Source: Flavobacterium sp. Root186
GTDB lineage: Bacteria > Bacteroidota > Bacteroidia > Flavobacteriales > Flavobacteriaceae
DNA: 64,000 nt
NCBI RefSeq assembly: GCF_001428525.1
Contig: NZ_LMHW01000001.1
Location: 551,883-615,882, forward strand
Direction: 5' to 3'
Shown here: one piece after another, positions 42,522 through 51,170 of the stretch
Layout of the letters: each line of letters begins with the position of its first letter
Numbering within the stretch: position 1 is the first letter of the stretch
Program-made: the position numbers and the translations under genes
Notes under the pieces: model-generated
What the model saw: only the letters and a program-made list of their open reading frames with translations
The model's database searches: none
What the model was told of the DNA's origin: nothing

Positions 42522-44129
42522 TTAGTTTATATTTAATTGGTCAAGTACAAGATTACTCAGTTCAATTCCTTCGTTTGAAGAAACCGACAGAGATGTAAAT
42601 GGCTGGTTTGTGAAAAAGATTTCGGTGATTACTTTTTCGCCATTATTGTAAAATATTTCAATAGAGGTTTTGTCTAAAATGATTTTAAAAACACCTTCTT
42701 TTTGATTTCCATCTAAAGCTGCTTTAGTAACCGTTGCGGCAAATTTTTCTGAGAAATCATTTTTTCCTGACTTTGAACGGTCCAGAAATAAATAATGATC
42801 TGAATTATTGATCCCAAAAGTCAAAGATTCTCCGGCTGCGTTTGAAAGTGTAAAAGTGTAGGTATCCTGTTTTAAGTTTTTTAAATTAAAATTGACAATT
42901 GCCTGAGTTAAATCAATTTTTCCTGCTTCAGGAATCGAAAGTTTTCCTTTTCCTTTAAGGTTTTTTCCTTTGATGGTTTTAGAAACATATTTATTGATTT
43001 CTTTTACCGGATTGCTAACCAGACTGTAGTCAGTTCCTTTTTTGATTAACTGAATTTCACGGGCAATTGTAGTACTGCTTCTCCAGGCATAAGTGGGAAC
43101 TTCTTGTGCATAATCCCAGTTAGACATCCATCCGATAAATAATCGACGTCCGTCGGCACTTGGAACATTATTCCAGGTTACTCCTGCATAATTGTCTTTT
43201 CCGTAATCGATCCAAACCGCTTTTTCCTGTTCTACTCTTTTGGCAAAATTTGCATCTAATGTAAAAGTCGTTCCATCAAAATCTCCAATAAAATATTGCG
43301 TTCCGGAACCTCCGTTAGCGCCACCCGGATTTAAACTCTGAATCAAAACCCATTTGGTTTCATTGGTTCCTTTAACTTTTATCTGAAAGAAATCCGGACA
43401 TTCCCAAACACCTCCGTGAGCACCGATATTTTTGCCAAAATCAGATAAATATTGCCAGTTTTTAAGATCTTTCGATTTGTAAAACTGAGATCGGTCCTGA
43501 GCTGCCAAAACCAATATCCATTGTTTATGGACTTCATCCCAAGTCGCTTTTGGATCACGAAAATCACGAATTCCAGGGTTTTTCACGACAGGATTTCCTT
43601 CCTCAAATTTCTGCCATGTAAAACCATTATCGTTAGAATAAGCAATATCCTGCTGCTCAACATCAATTTTATTTTCTTTTTCTTTGGTCATATCATGCAG
43701 CGTATAAATTACCACAATCGGAGCCGTTTTTCCCGTTCCTAAACCCGAAGTATTGTTTGAATCTACAACAGCACTTCCTGAAAATATGTACTTGTCTTTG
43801 TCAGGATAAATCGCAATAGGCTGTTCATCCCATTTAATTAAATCTTTGCTGACTGCATGTCCCCAATGCATTGGTCCCCATTTATTTCCATCAGGATAAT
43901 GCTGATAGAATAAATGATAATATCCATTTGCATAGAACATTCCGTTAGGGTCATTCATCCATCCTTTTTTTGATGTAAAATGAAAATTAGGACGATACAT
44001 TTGTTCTTCAGTAGAAGTTGATACCGAAACATTAGTCGTTTGTGCAACAGCTGAATATGGTTTTAAACCTCCTACTAAAAGGAGTGCAGCACTATAAAAT
44101 GCCAGCGGTAGATGTTTCTTTGATTTCAT
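42522..44129 (-). CDS. GH32 exo-fructanase / levanase
   Basis: The 535-residue protein has a signal peptide (LAFYSAALLLVGGLKPYSAV then AQ) and a classical GH32 domain. The nucleophile is in FTSKKGWMNDPNGMFY. It also has FSGSAVVDSNNTSGLG, RDPKATWDEVHKQW for the transition-state stabiliser, and WECPDFF for the acid/base. A C-terminal beta-sandwich follows after about residue 385. It should release fructose in the periplasm. Its first 38 bases overlap the end of the MFS gene, so the two genes are probably coupled. Which fructan linkage it cuts cannot be read from sequence. Confidence 0.92.
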   Translation of the reverse strand: MKSKKHLPLAFYSAALLLVGGLKPYSAVAQTTNVSVSTSTEEQMYRPNFHFTSKKGWMNDPNGMFYANGYYHLFYQHYPDGNKWGPMHWGHAVSKDLIKWDEQPIAIYPDKDKYIFSGSAVVDSNNTSGLGTGKTAPIVVIYTLHDMTKEKENKIDVEQQDIAYSNDNGFTWQKFEEGNPVVKNPGIRDFRDPKATWDEVHKQWILVLAAQDRSQFYKSKDLKNWQYLSDFGKNIGAHGGVWECPDFFQIKVKGTNETKWVLIQSLNPGGANGGSGTQYFIGDFDGTTFTLDANFAKRVEQEKAVWIDYGKDNYAGVTWNNVPSADGRRLFIGWMSNWDYAQEVPTYAWRSSTTIAREIQLIKKGTDYSLVSNPVKEINKYVSKTIKGKNLKGKGKLSIPEAGKIDLTQAIVNFNLKNLKQDTYTFTLSNAAGESLTFGINNSDHYLFLDRSKSGKNDFSEKFAATVTKAALDGNQKEGVFKIILDKTSIEIFYNNGEKVITEIFFTNQPFTSLSVSSNEGIELSNLVLDQLNIN

Positions 44130-45450
44130 TTTTTTTGATATTTTTTTTGGTTAGATTTTCACTTAATACTTCTAAAGAAATTCCTTTAGTTTCCGGCATT
44201 ATAAAAATTACAAACAGTAACTGCAGCACCATCATTAATGTAAAAATTAAGAATACGACCTCCGGACCTATTTCTGAAAACAACATCGGAATTAAAGATG
44301 GAATAATTGCTGCCAAAACCCAATGCACTGAACTTCCAAAAGCCTGTCCCGAAGCACGAATGTGATTTGGAAAAATTTCTGAGATAAAAACCCAGATTAC
44401 AGCTCCCTGACCAATGGCGTGAGAAGCAATAAATAAGAAAAGGAAAATAGGCACAGATAAACCTCCCCAATTAAAGTAAAATGAAGCAGAGACCAATCCT
44501 AAAGAAATAATATATCCAACAGAACCAATGTACATTAACAACTTTCTTCCTAATTTGTCAATTAATGCTACACCGATTAAAGTAAATATAAGATTCGTAA
44601 TCCCAATTCCGATACTGCTCAATAAAGCGGTGTTTTGTCCTAAACCTGCTTCTTCAAAAATTCTGGGTGCATAATATAAAAAGGCATTGATTCCTGAAAA
44701 CTGATTAAAAAATGCAATTAAAAAAGCCAGCATTAACGGGAAACGGTATTTTTTCATGAAGATATTTTCGTGTTTGGTAACACCATTTTCTCTTGAATCG
44801 TCCATGATGTCTTTTAGATTTGCAGTCGGATCTATTTGAAACAACACTTTACGCGCTTCTTCATCACGGTTTTTAGATAATAACCATCTTGGGCTTTCTG
44901 GAATTGTAAGTATAAAAAGAATATAAATGAAAGAAGGAATAGCCTGAACTCCAACCATCCAGCGCCAGGCGTTTTCTCCAACATCTTTTAAAAAGTAATT
45001 GGATATAAAGGCAATTAAAATTCCCAATACAATATTAAACTGATACAAAGCGACCAAGCGTCCGCGTTTGTCAGCCGGAGCAATTTCAGAAACATAAGCC
45101 GGAGCAGCAATGGTTGAAGCACCAACACCTAAACCTCCAATAAATCTGAAAGCAGCAAATACAAACGGATCATTTGCAAAAGCAGCACCTACAGCTGAAA
45201 TGAAATATAAGATCCCGATCCAGAATAGTGTTTTTTTACGACCTATTTTATTGGTTGGGATTCCTCCAAAAATAGCACCTACAACCGTTCCCCAAAGTGC
45301 CATTGCCATAACAACAGATCCATGGAAAGCATCAGAAGAATGCCAAAGAAGCTGTAATTGTTTATCAGCTCCAGAAATAACTACGGTGTCAAAACCGAAT
45401 AGAAAACCTGCCAGTGCAGCAGTAACAGACCAAATCAATATCTTGTTCAT
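44092..45450 (-). CDS. MFS sugar porter (fructose importer)
   Basis: The 452-residue membrane protein has 12 predicted helices and sugar-porter motifs: GFLFGFDTVVISGADKQLQL near the start, GRKKTLFWIGILYF after helix 2, RFIGGLGVGASTIAAPAYVS, PESPRWLLSKNRDEEA near 188, and FNQFSGINAFLYYAPRIFEE near 247. PETKGISLEVL closes the last helix. It should bring fructose or another monosaccharide across the inner membrane. It is the first gene of the operon and overlaps the GH32 gene by 38 bases. Confidence 0.92.
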   Translation of the reverse strand: MNKILIWSVTAALAGFLFGFDTVVISGADKQLQLLWHSSDAFHGSVVMAMALWGTVVGAIFGGIPTNKIGRKKTLFWIGILYFISAVGAAFANDPFVFAAFRFIGGLGVGASTIAAPAYVSEIAPADKRGRLVALYQFNIVLGILIAFISNYFLKDVGENAWRWMVGVQAIPSFIYILFILTIPESPRWLLSKNRDEEARKVLFQIDPTANLKDIMDDSRENGVTKHENIFMKKYRFPLMLAFLIAFFNQFSGINAFLYYAPRIFEEAGLGQNTALLSSIGIGITNLIFTLIGVALIDKLGRKLLMYIGSVGYIISLGLVSASFYFNWGGLSVPIFLFLFIASHAIGQGAVIWVFISEIFPNHIRASGQAFGSSVHWVLAAIIPSLIPMLFSEIGPEVVFLIFTLMMVLQLLFVIFIMPETKGISLEVLSENLTKKNIKKNEIKETSTAGIL

Positions 45451-45637
45451 TGTAGATGTATTAAAAACTTATCGCTAAGATATCCGCAAAAAAAACAACT
45501 TATTTTTAATGATGTTACAATTTAATTCTATAAATATTGATAGTTTGATACTTAAACAACAAAACCTTTATTTACAAGGCTTTACACGTTTTAAAATTTA
45601 TTTACGAAAACCGTGTAGTTTCGATTTTGTTACATAA
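45451..45637. promoter_or_regulatory. control region of the fructan operon
   Basis: This gap before the MFS gene holds the inverted pair TACACG (45583-45588) and CGTGTA (45612-45617), 23 bases apart. The left copy lies in TTACACGTTTTAAAA, which recurs exactly at 33505-33519 beyond the operon's end. No convincing -33/-7 pair is seen on the minus strand. It is the only intergenic space large enough for the operon promoter, so it is the best place for the hybrid sensor to bind. Confidence 0.4.
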
Positions 45638-45676
45638 GGTTTAAAATTGATACCTGATTTGTATCAATTTTAAACC
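45638..45676 (-). terminator. perfect 16-bp hairpin after the hybrid sensor gene
   Basis: GGTTTAAAATTGATAC (45638-45653) and GTATCAATTTTAAACC (45661-45676) are exact inverted repeats around a 7-base loop. They lie 4 bases beyond the stop of the sensor gene. A T-run is missing on the minus strand. It probably ends or protects the sensor transcript and separates it from the operon promoter. Confidence 0.65.
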
Positions 45677-45680
45677 AATA

Positions 45681-48419
45681 TCAATTGGATGATTTGTATT
45701 CCTTTGGTGAAATTCCAAATTTATTCTTAAAAGCTGTAGAAAAATAGTTTGGAGAAGAGAATCCAAGCGAGTATGCAATTTCAGAAATATTCATGTTATT
45801 GGACTTTAAAAGCTCTGCCGCTTTCTCTAATTTTACATTATTAATATGATCGCTGATATTAATTCCGATAATAGCTTTTACCTTTCGATACAACTGAACT
45901 CTGGAAACTCCCAGTTTATCTGATAAATCTTCAACAGAAAATTTGGGATTTTCAACATTTATCTTAATAATATCATTCATTTTGGTAATAAAGGACTGTT
46001 CCTGATTTCCAAATTTAGATTCTGGCTCAACACGATAAATATTATTGGTATAATAATAACGAAGTTTCTCTCTGTTGAAAAGCAAACCCGAAATGGATTG
46101 TTTTAAAATCGAAAGGCTAAACGGCTTCGTAAGATACTGATCAACGCCGCTTTGCAATCCTTTCAAGACAGATTCTTTGTTACTTTGCGCCGTTAATATA
46201 ATGATTGGAATATGCGACGAACGTAAATCCTTCTTCAATTCTTTACTAATTTCATAGCCATCTTTGTCAACTAAATTGATGTCGCAAATGATGACATCCG
46301 GAACAATTTCCACTGCTTTTTGAATAGCATCGCTTCCGTCAGAAGTATGAACGACATATTCATTCGATAATTTAGCTTTTAAAAATGTTACCAAATCTAT
46401 ATTGTCTTCTATAATCAAAAGCGTGTGTTTTTCTGAGTCAGAAATCAGGTTTGCTTCATTTATATCAGATTCAATATCAAGATTATCTGTTATTAAATTT
46501 GGAATTGTATTTAGTTTTTCAGCTTTATTTATAATTTCAGATGGCTGCAAATGACTGTTTCCTTTTAATAAAGTAATGACAAATTCGCTTCCCTGTTTCG
46601 ATTTTAACTCGATTGTTCCCTGATGCAAAAGCACAAATTCTTTAGATAAATGAAGTCCGATTCCTGAGCTGTTTTTATTATTGTTTGAAGCCCTAAAAAA
46701 CGGATTAAAAACATTAGACAATTCATTTTCAGGTATCCCGATTCCTGAATCTTTAAAACTGATTTTAACTGTATTATCTTGATTTTCGACAATCAAAATA
46801 GTGACTTTTCCATTATCAGGTGTAAATTTAAAGGCGTTAGAAAGTAAATTGAAATACACTTTATCCATCAAACCTTTATCGATAAATAACTCCAGATTTT
46901 TGTTTTTGCAAGTAAGCTGAAAATCAATATTTCTGCGGGCAGCTTCGCCTTTAAAATTGGTCATTACTTCGTTTGTAAAATCATAAATCTTTGTATTTGA
47001 AGCTCTCAGTGTAAATTTCTGTTCTTCAATTTTTCTAAAATCCAACAACTGATTTATTAAACGCAACAATCTATTCGAATTTTTATGAATCAGTTTTACC
47101 TCATCAATAAGTGCAGTTCCTTTAATTTTTTCATTTTCAATTAACGACTCTACATAACTCATAATCAAAGTTATGGGCGTTTTAAATTCGTGCGAAAGTC
47201 CTGTAAAGAAATTTAATTTGGCTTCATTGCTTCTTTCAGCAATCTTTGCCATTTCCTGAATTTCATTATTCTGATCAATTACAGTTTGATTAATTCTTTC
47301 GAGCTGTTTTTTCTTTCTTGAAATAGAAATTGTCGAATAGATACTATAAATGGTCAAACTCAAAATAATAACTAAGAAAAAACTAAGCAGACGAACCAAA
47401 TTGTTCTGCGAAGCATATTCTCTTTCCTGTACTTTTATCGCTCCTTGTTGTGTCTCAATAACCAATTGTTGCTGATCGACTTTATCCATTTGGTTTTCGA
47501 TAATTTCAGCGTTATTTTGATCAATCACAATTGTATTGAGAATATTATTTTTAGAAATTGGTTCTTTATTATACATTTTCAGAGCCAGTTTCAATGCTTC
47601 GTTTCCTCCTGTTGGATATAAAATAGTTCCATCTAAAACATCACCTTTTACCAATTCTATCCCGCCATTAACAGTATTAAGTCCATCAACGCCTATAAAT
47701 TTAATTTTCTTTTCCAGTCCAACTGTTTTGGCAGTTTCCCAAGCACTTAAAGCCATACGATCGTTATGGGCAAAAATGTATTCAATGTCTGGATTTTGCA
47801 AAAGAATTGCTTTTAAAGGAGCTTTAACCGACTCTCCCTCCCAATTGCCATGAATGGTGTTTTCGACTTTGAAACGCTTGTTTTCATTTATGATCTGATC
47901 AAACCCCAGACTACGTTCATATGCTGGCGATGAACCATTTGCTCCGGTAATTTCGATGATTTTACCAGAACCTTTGCTGTGTGAGATAATATATCGAGCG
48001 GCAATTCTGCCAATTTCTATGTTATCAGCTCCTAGATAAGCCGTATAATTTTCGCCATCAATTTTTCTATCAACTACAAGAACCGGGATTCCTGCTTTTA
48101 TCGATTTCTCTACAACTGCCGTTAAAGGTTTAGATTGAATTGGAGATACAATAATAACATCTACTTTATTAGAAATAAATCTTTCGATATCTTCGATTTG
48201 CTTCTCGATATTATTATTGGCATCACTAATTTTTAAATCGACTTCTGGTCGTAATGAAGCTTCAATTTTTATGGAGCTGTTCATTTGTTTGCGCCAATCG
48301 TCAGTAGTCATGGCCTGAGAAAATCCGACCTTGATTTTGTCTCCCTGTTTTTGTTTACAGGAATATAAACTTAAGGATGCCAAAAAAAGCATCAAAATAT
48401 ATTTTACAAATTGATACAT
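45681..48419 (-). CDS. hybrid two-component sensor with periplasmic sugar-binding domain (HTCS)
   Basis: The start at 48419 gives a lipoprotein-like or signal sequence (MYQFVKYILMLFLASLSLYS then C). The frame is open 11 residues further up, but that part is not needed. The 912-residue protein has a type-1 periplasmic binding domain at about 25-300 (IKVGFSQAMTTDDWRKQMNS, IEYIFAHNDRMALSAWETAK) and one membrane helix near 340-365. It also has a HisKA box (NFFTGLSHEFKTPITLIMSY), an ATPase domain (SGIGLHLSKEF), a receiver domain (LLIIEDNIDLVTFL, PDVIICDINLVDKDGY, LTKPF) and a C-terminal AraC helix-turn-helix. This is the architecture of BT1754, which binds fructose in B. thetaiotaomicron. It should activate the operon downstream. 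Confidence 0.93.
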   Translation of the reverse strand: MYQFVKYILMLFLASLSLYSCKQKQGDKIKVGFSQAMTTDDWRKQMNSSIKIEASLRPEVDLKISDANNNIEKQIEDIERFISNKVDVIIVSPIQSKPLTAVVEKSIKAGIPVLVVDRKIDGENYTAYLGADNIEIGRIAARYIISHSKGSGKIIEITGANGSSPAYERSLGFDQIINENKRFKVENTIHGNWEGESVKAPLKAILLQNPDIEYIFAHNDRMALSAWETAKTVGLEKKIKFIGVDGLNTVNGGIELVKGDVLDGTILYPTGGNEALKLALKMYNKEPISKNNILNTIVIDQNNAEIIENQMDKVDQQQLVIETQQGAIKVQEREYASQNNLVRLLSFFLVIILSLTIYSIYSTISISRKKKQLERINQTVIDQNNEIQEMAKIAERSNEAKLNFFTGLSHEFKTPITLIMSYVESLIENEKIKGTALIDEVKLIHKNSNRLLRLINQLLDFRKIEEQKFTLRASNTKIYDFTNEVMTNFKGEAARRNIDFQLTCKNKNLELFIDKGLMDKVYFNLLSNAFKFTPDNGKVTILIVENQDNTVKISFKDSGIGIPENELSNVFNPFFRASNNNKNSSGIGLHLSKEFVLLHQGTIELKSKQGSEFVITLLKGNSHLQPSEIINKAEKLNTIPNLITDNLDIESDINEANLISDSEKHTLLIIEDNIDLVTFLKAKLSNEYVVHTSDGSDAIQKAVEIVPDVIICDINLVDKDGYEISKELKKDLRSSHIPIIILTAQSNKESVLKGLQSGVDQYLTKPFSLSILKQSISGLLFNREKLRYYYTNNIYRVEPESKFGNQEQSFITKMNDIIKINVENPKFSVEDLSDKLGVSRVQLYRKVKAIIGINISDHINNVKLEKAAELLKSNNMNISEIAYSLGFSSPNYFSTAFKNKFGISPKEYKSSN

Positions 48420-48595
48420 GAAATTTTGAGTTACGTAATAAAAAATAAGCACTTAAAAATGCATTCTTTAATCAAACTTGTCAAATAATTAGGAAGGATT
48501 ATTTTGTAATGACAAGCAAGAAGGGGTGTATAGTTTAAAAAGTAAAATTAAACTTTTATTTCATGCATACAAATGAGAAGTGAAATATCTGTTCT

Positions 48596-48623
48596 AAAAA
48601 AAAATGAAAATAGTCATTTTCAT
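48596..48623 (-). terminator. intrinsic terminator after the GH95 gene
   Basis: On the minus strand ATGAAAAT-GACT-ATTTTCAT forms a perfect 8-bp stem followed by a run of nine T. It begins about 28 bases after the GH95 stop and should end the long pectin-type operon. Confidence 0.8.
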
Positions 48624-48651
48624 TTAAAACCTATTACATTATTTGTGTCAA

Positions 48652-51123
48652 CTATTTTGATGATATCAATAGATATGACATTCCTTTTTTAGTTTCAAAT
48701 ACTGCAGAATAACCTATAGACGATTTCTCACTTTTGATATTAAGCTTTTCAATTACAAATGGTATTTCAGCTCTTACAGAACATGTACCACCATTATTAG
48801 ACAGAATTGTTGCCTGAGTCATTTTACCATCATTCCACTTTATAGCTACAGTAAAATTACCTTTTGCCGTAATACCTTTTATTTCACCGTCTGTCCAGGC
48901 CTCGGGAAGAGCGGGCAGCAGGTGAATTTCTTTGTTTTGACTTTGCATTAACATCTCAATAACGCCTGCAGTTCCGGCAAAATTTCCGTCTATCTGAAAA
49001 GGTGGATGAGCATCAAAAAGATTTGGATAACATCCTCCATGTCTACTGTACTCTGTATTATTTTCTTTTGTTAATCTTAATTGGTTTTTGAATAATCTAT
49101 AAGCATGATTCCCATCTAAAAGTCTTGCCCACATATTTACTTTCCACGCCAGACTCCAGCCGGTACCATCATCGCCGCGAAGTTCTAATGTTTTCTTTGC
49201 AGCTTCAGCTAATGCCGGAGTTTTTAGAGGCGAAATTAAATTAGCAGGATGTAAAGCATATAAATGAGAAGTATGTCTGTGATGCGGATCTTCATCTTCA
49301 AAATCTTTATACCATTCCTGAAGCTGTCCTTTACTGCCAATTTGAAAAGGAAGTAATTTGTCTGCAGCCTGGCTTACCGTTTGTCTGAATTCTAAATCGG
49401 TATTGAGCACTTTAGAGGCTTCGATGGTATTTTCAAATACATCTTTTATGATTCCAATATCCATCGTCGAAGCAGTCGTGACAACACCTCCTTTTTTTCC
49501 ATCATAAAAATATTTGTTTTCCGGTGATGTCGATGGCATGGTTACCAAATAACCATTTTTGTCTTTTTGAAGCCAGTCTAAACTAAATTCTGCCGCGCCT
49601 TTTATGATTGGATATACTTTTTTAAGATAGGCCACATCGCCTGTATATTGGTAATGTTCCCATAAATGTCTACTTAACCAATTGGCACCCATATACCAGT
49701 TTGCCCACATTGGATCTCCTTTTCCAAAATCACCCACAGGATTTGTTGTTGCCCATATGTCTGAATTATGATGCAAGACCCATCCGTTGGCATGATAATA
49801 ACTTTTGGCAGTTTCAGCTCCTGTTATAGAAACGTTTTTTATGAATTCGTCAAGCGGAAAAAACAATTCAGACAAACTTCCTGATTCTACAGGCCAGTAA
49901 TTCATCTGTAAATTAATATTTGTTGTATAATTACTGCTCCAGGGCGCGCGGAGTTTATTGTTCCAAATACCTTGTAAATTGGCTGGCGTATTGTGAGTAC
50001 GGGAAGAGGAAATTAATAAATAACGCCCATATTGAAAAAATAAAGCTTCAAGTCCGGCATCTTTTTCTCCTTTTGCATATTGTTCTAATCTTGTATCTGT
50101 TGGCAGATTAGATTTATTGGTTTCTTTTTGATTAAGTTGTAATGAAACTCTGTTAAAGAAATGCTGAAAATCTGCAACATGTTCTTTTAATAAACTTTCG
50201 TATTTTTTACCAACAGCTTTTTTAATTGGGCTTTCTGCCAATTTATGTTCGTCTTTTCCCTGACTGTCCGGGCATTTGTCAAATCCGTTAAAACTGGTTG
50301 CTGCAGAAACGAAAAGTACTATTTCAGATGCATTTTTGATAACCAGCTTATTTCCATCAGAACTTAATTCTCCGTCTTTTATAACTGGCTTAATAATTAA
50401 TTCAAAACGCATTCCTCTACAGCCTGTTACATCATCGTAAATGACAGGTTCTTTATTGTAATCAATATAATTTGGGTCTGAATGCGATGGTGCTTTTCCT
50501 TTTAAAACCAATGACTTATTTTGTATTGATGTTTGATTTCTTAAAAGACTTGAAGCGTCAATTGTTACTGAAAGTTTTTTCAGCTGATCTGCCGAAAGTT
50601 TAATTACAATACATTGCGCCGGTGCCGAAGCAAAAATTTCTCTTTTATAATTTACGCCGTCAATTTTAAAATTGGTTACAGCTAAACCTGTTTCAATATC
50701 CAGACTTCGGTTATAAGAATCGGCTTTTTGTCCGGTAAAATTCTGATTTAAAATAAGATCTCCCAGCGGCATAAAACTTTCGCTGTAAGCACCCTGCATG
50801 TTTTTAGTCAAATTATATGCTTTTTCAAAATCTTCATTCGTAAGTGCTTCCCTAATCAGCTCCAGATTTTTAAAAGCATCCGGATTTACATTTTTCGCCA
50901 CAGGTCCTCCGCTCCACAAAGTGGCTTCATTTAACTGAATTAATTCAGAATCTACTCTTCCAAAAACCATTGCACCGAGTGTACCGTTTCCTATAGGCAA
51001 AGCTTCTGTCCATTCAACCGCAGGCTGCTTATATTGCAATTTTAAATCCTGCTGCGCATAGGAAGAAAATCCTGTTATTATAAATAGCAGAAAAAAGCTT
51101 TTTTTTAGAGAATTGTACAACAT
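48652..51123 (-). CDS. GH95 alpha-L-fucosidase / alpha-L-galactosidase
   Basis: The 823-residue protein has a signal peptide (FFLLFIITGFSSYA) and the GH95 start EWTEALPIGNGTLGAMVFGR, LIQLNEATLWSGGP. The (alpha/alpha)6 barrel contains NLQGIWNNKLRAPWSSNYTT, NLQMNYWPVESGSLSEL and HHNSDIWATTNPVGDFG. The C-terminal segment HGGCYPNLFDAHPPFQIDGN is typical. GH95 inverting enzymes remove 1,2-linked fucose or L-galactose from plant and host glycans. Beside GH51, GH28 and GH2 it probably trims pectin or xyloglucan side chains. It is the last gene of the operon. Confidence 0.9.
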   Translation of the reverse strand: MLYNSLKKSFFLLFIITGFSSYAQQDLKLQYKQPAVEWTEALPIGNGTLGAMVFGRVDSELIQLNEATLWSGGPVAKNVNPDAFKNLELIREALTNEDFEKAYNLTKNMQGAYSESFMPLGDLILNQNFTGQKADSYNRSLDIETGLAVTNFKIDGVNYKREIFASAPAQCIVIKLSADQLKKLSVTIDASSLLRNQTSIQNKSLVLKGKAPSHSDPNYIDYNKEPVIYDDVTGCRGMRFELIIKPVIKDGELSSDGNKLVIKNASEIVLFVSAATSFNGFDKCPDSQGKDEHKLAESPIKKAVGKKYESLLKEHVADFQHFFNRVSLQLNQKETNKSNLPTDTRLEQYAKGEKDAGLEALFFQYGRYLLISSSRTHNTPANLQGIWNNKLRAPWSSNYTTNINLQMNYWPVESGSLSELFFPLDEFIKNVSITGAETAKSYYHANGWVLHHNSDIWATTNPVGDFGKGDPMWANWYMGANWLSRHLWEHYQYTGDVAYLKKVYPIIKGAAEFSLDWLQKDKNGYLVTMPSTSPENKYFYDGKKGGVVTTASTMDIGIIKDVFENTIEASKVLNTDLEFRQTVSQAADKLLPFQIGSKGQLQEWYKDFEDEDPHHRHTSHLYALHPANLISPLKTPALAEAAKKTLELRGDDGTGWSLAWKVNMWARLLDGNHAYRLFKNQLRLTKENNTEYSRHGGCYPNLFDAHPPFQIDGNFAGTAGVIEMLMQSQNKEIHLLPALPEAWTDGEIKGITAKGNFTVAIKWNDGKMTQATILSNNGGTCSVRAEIPFVIEKLNIKSEKSSIGYSAVFETKKGMSYLLISSK

Positions 51124-51170
51124 GCATTTTTAATTTTAGGTTGAAATAATATTCTAAATTTATTAAATAA

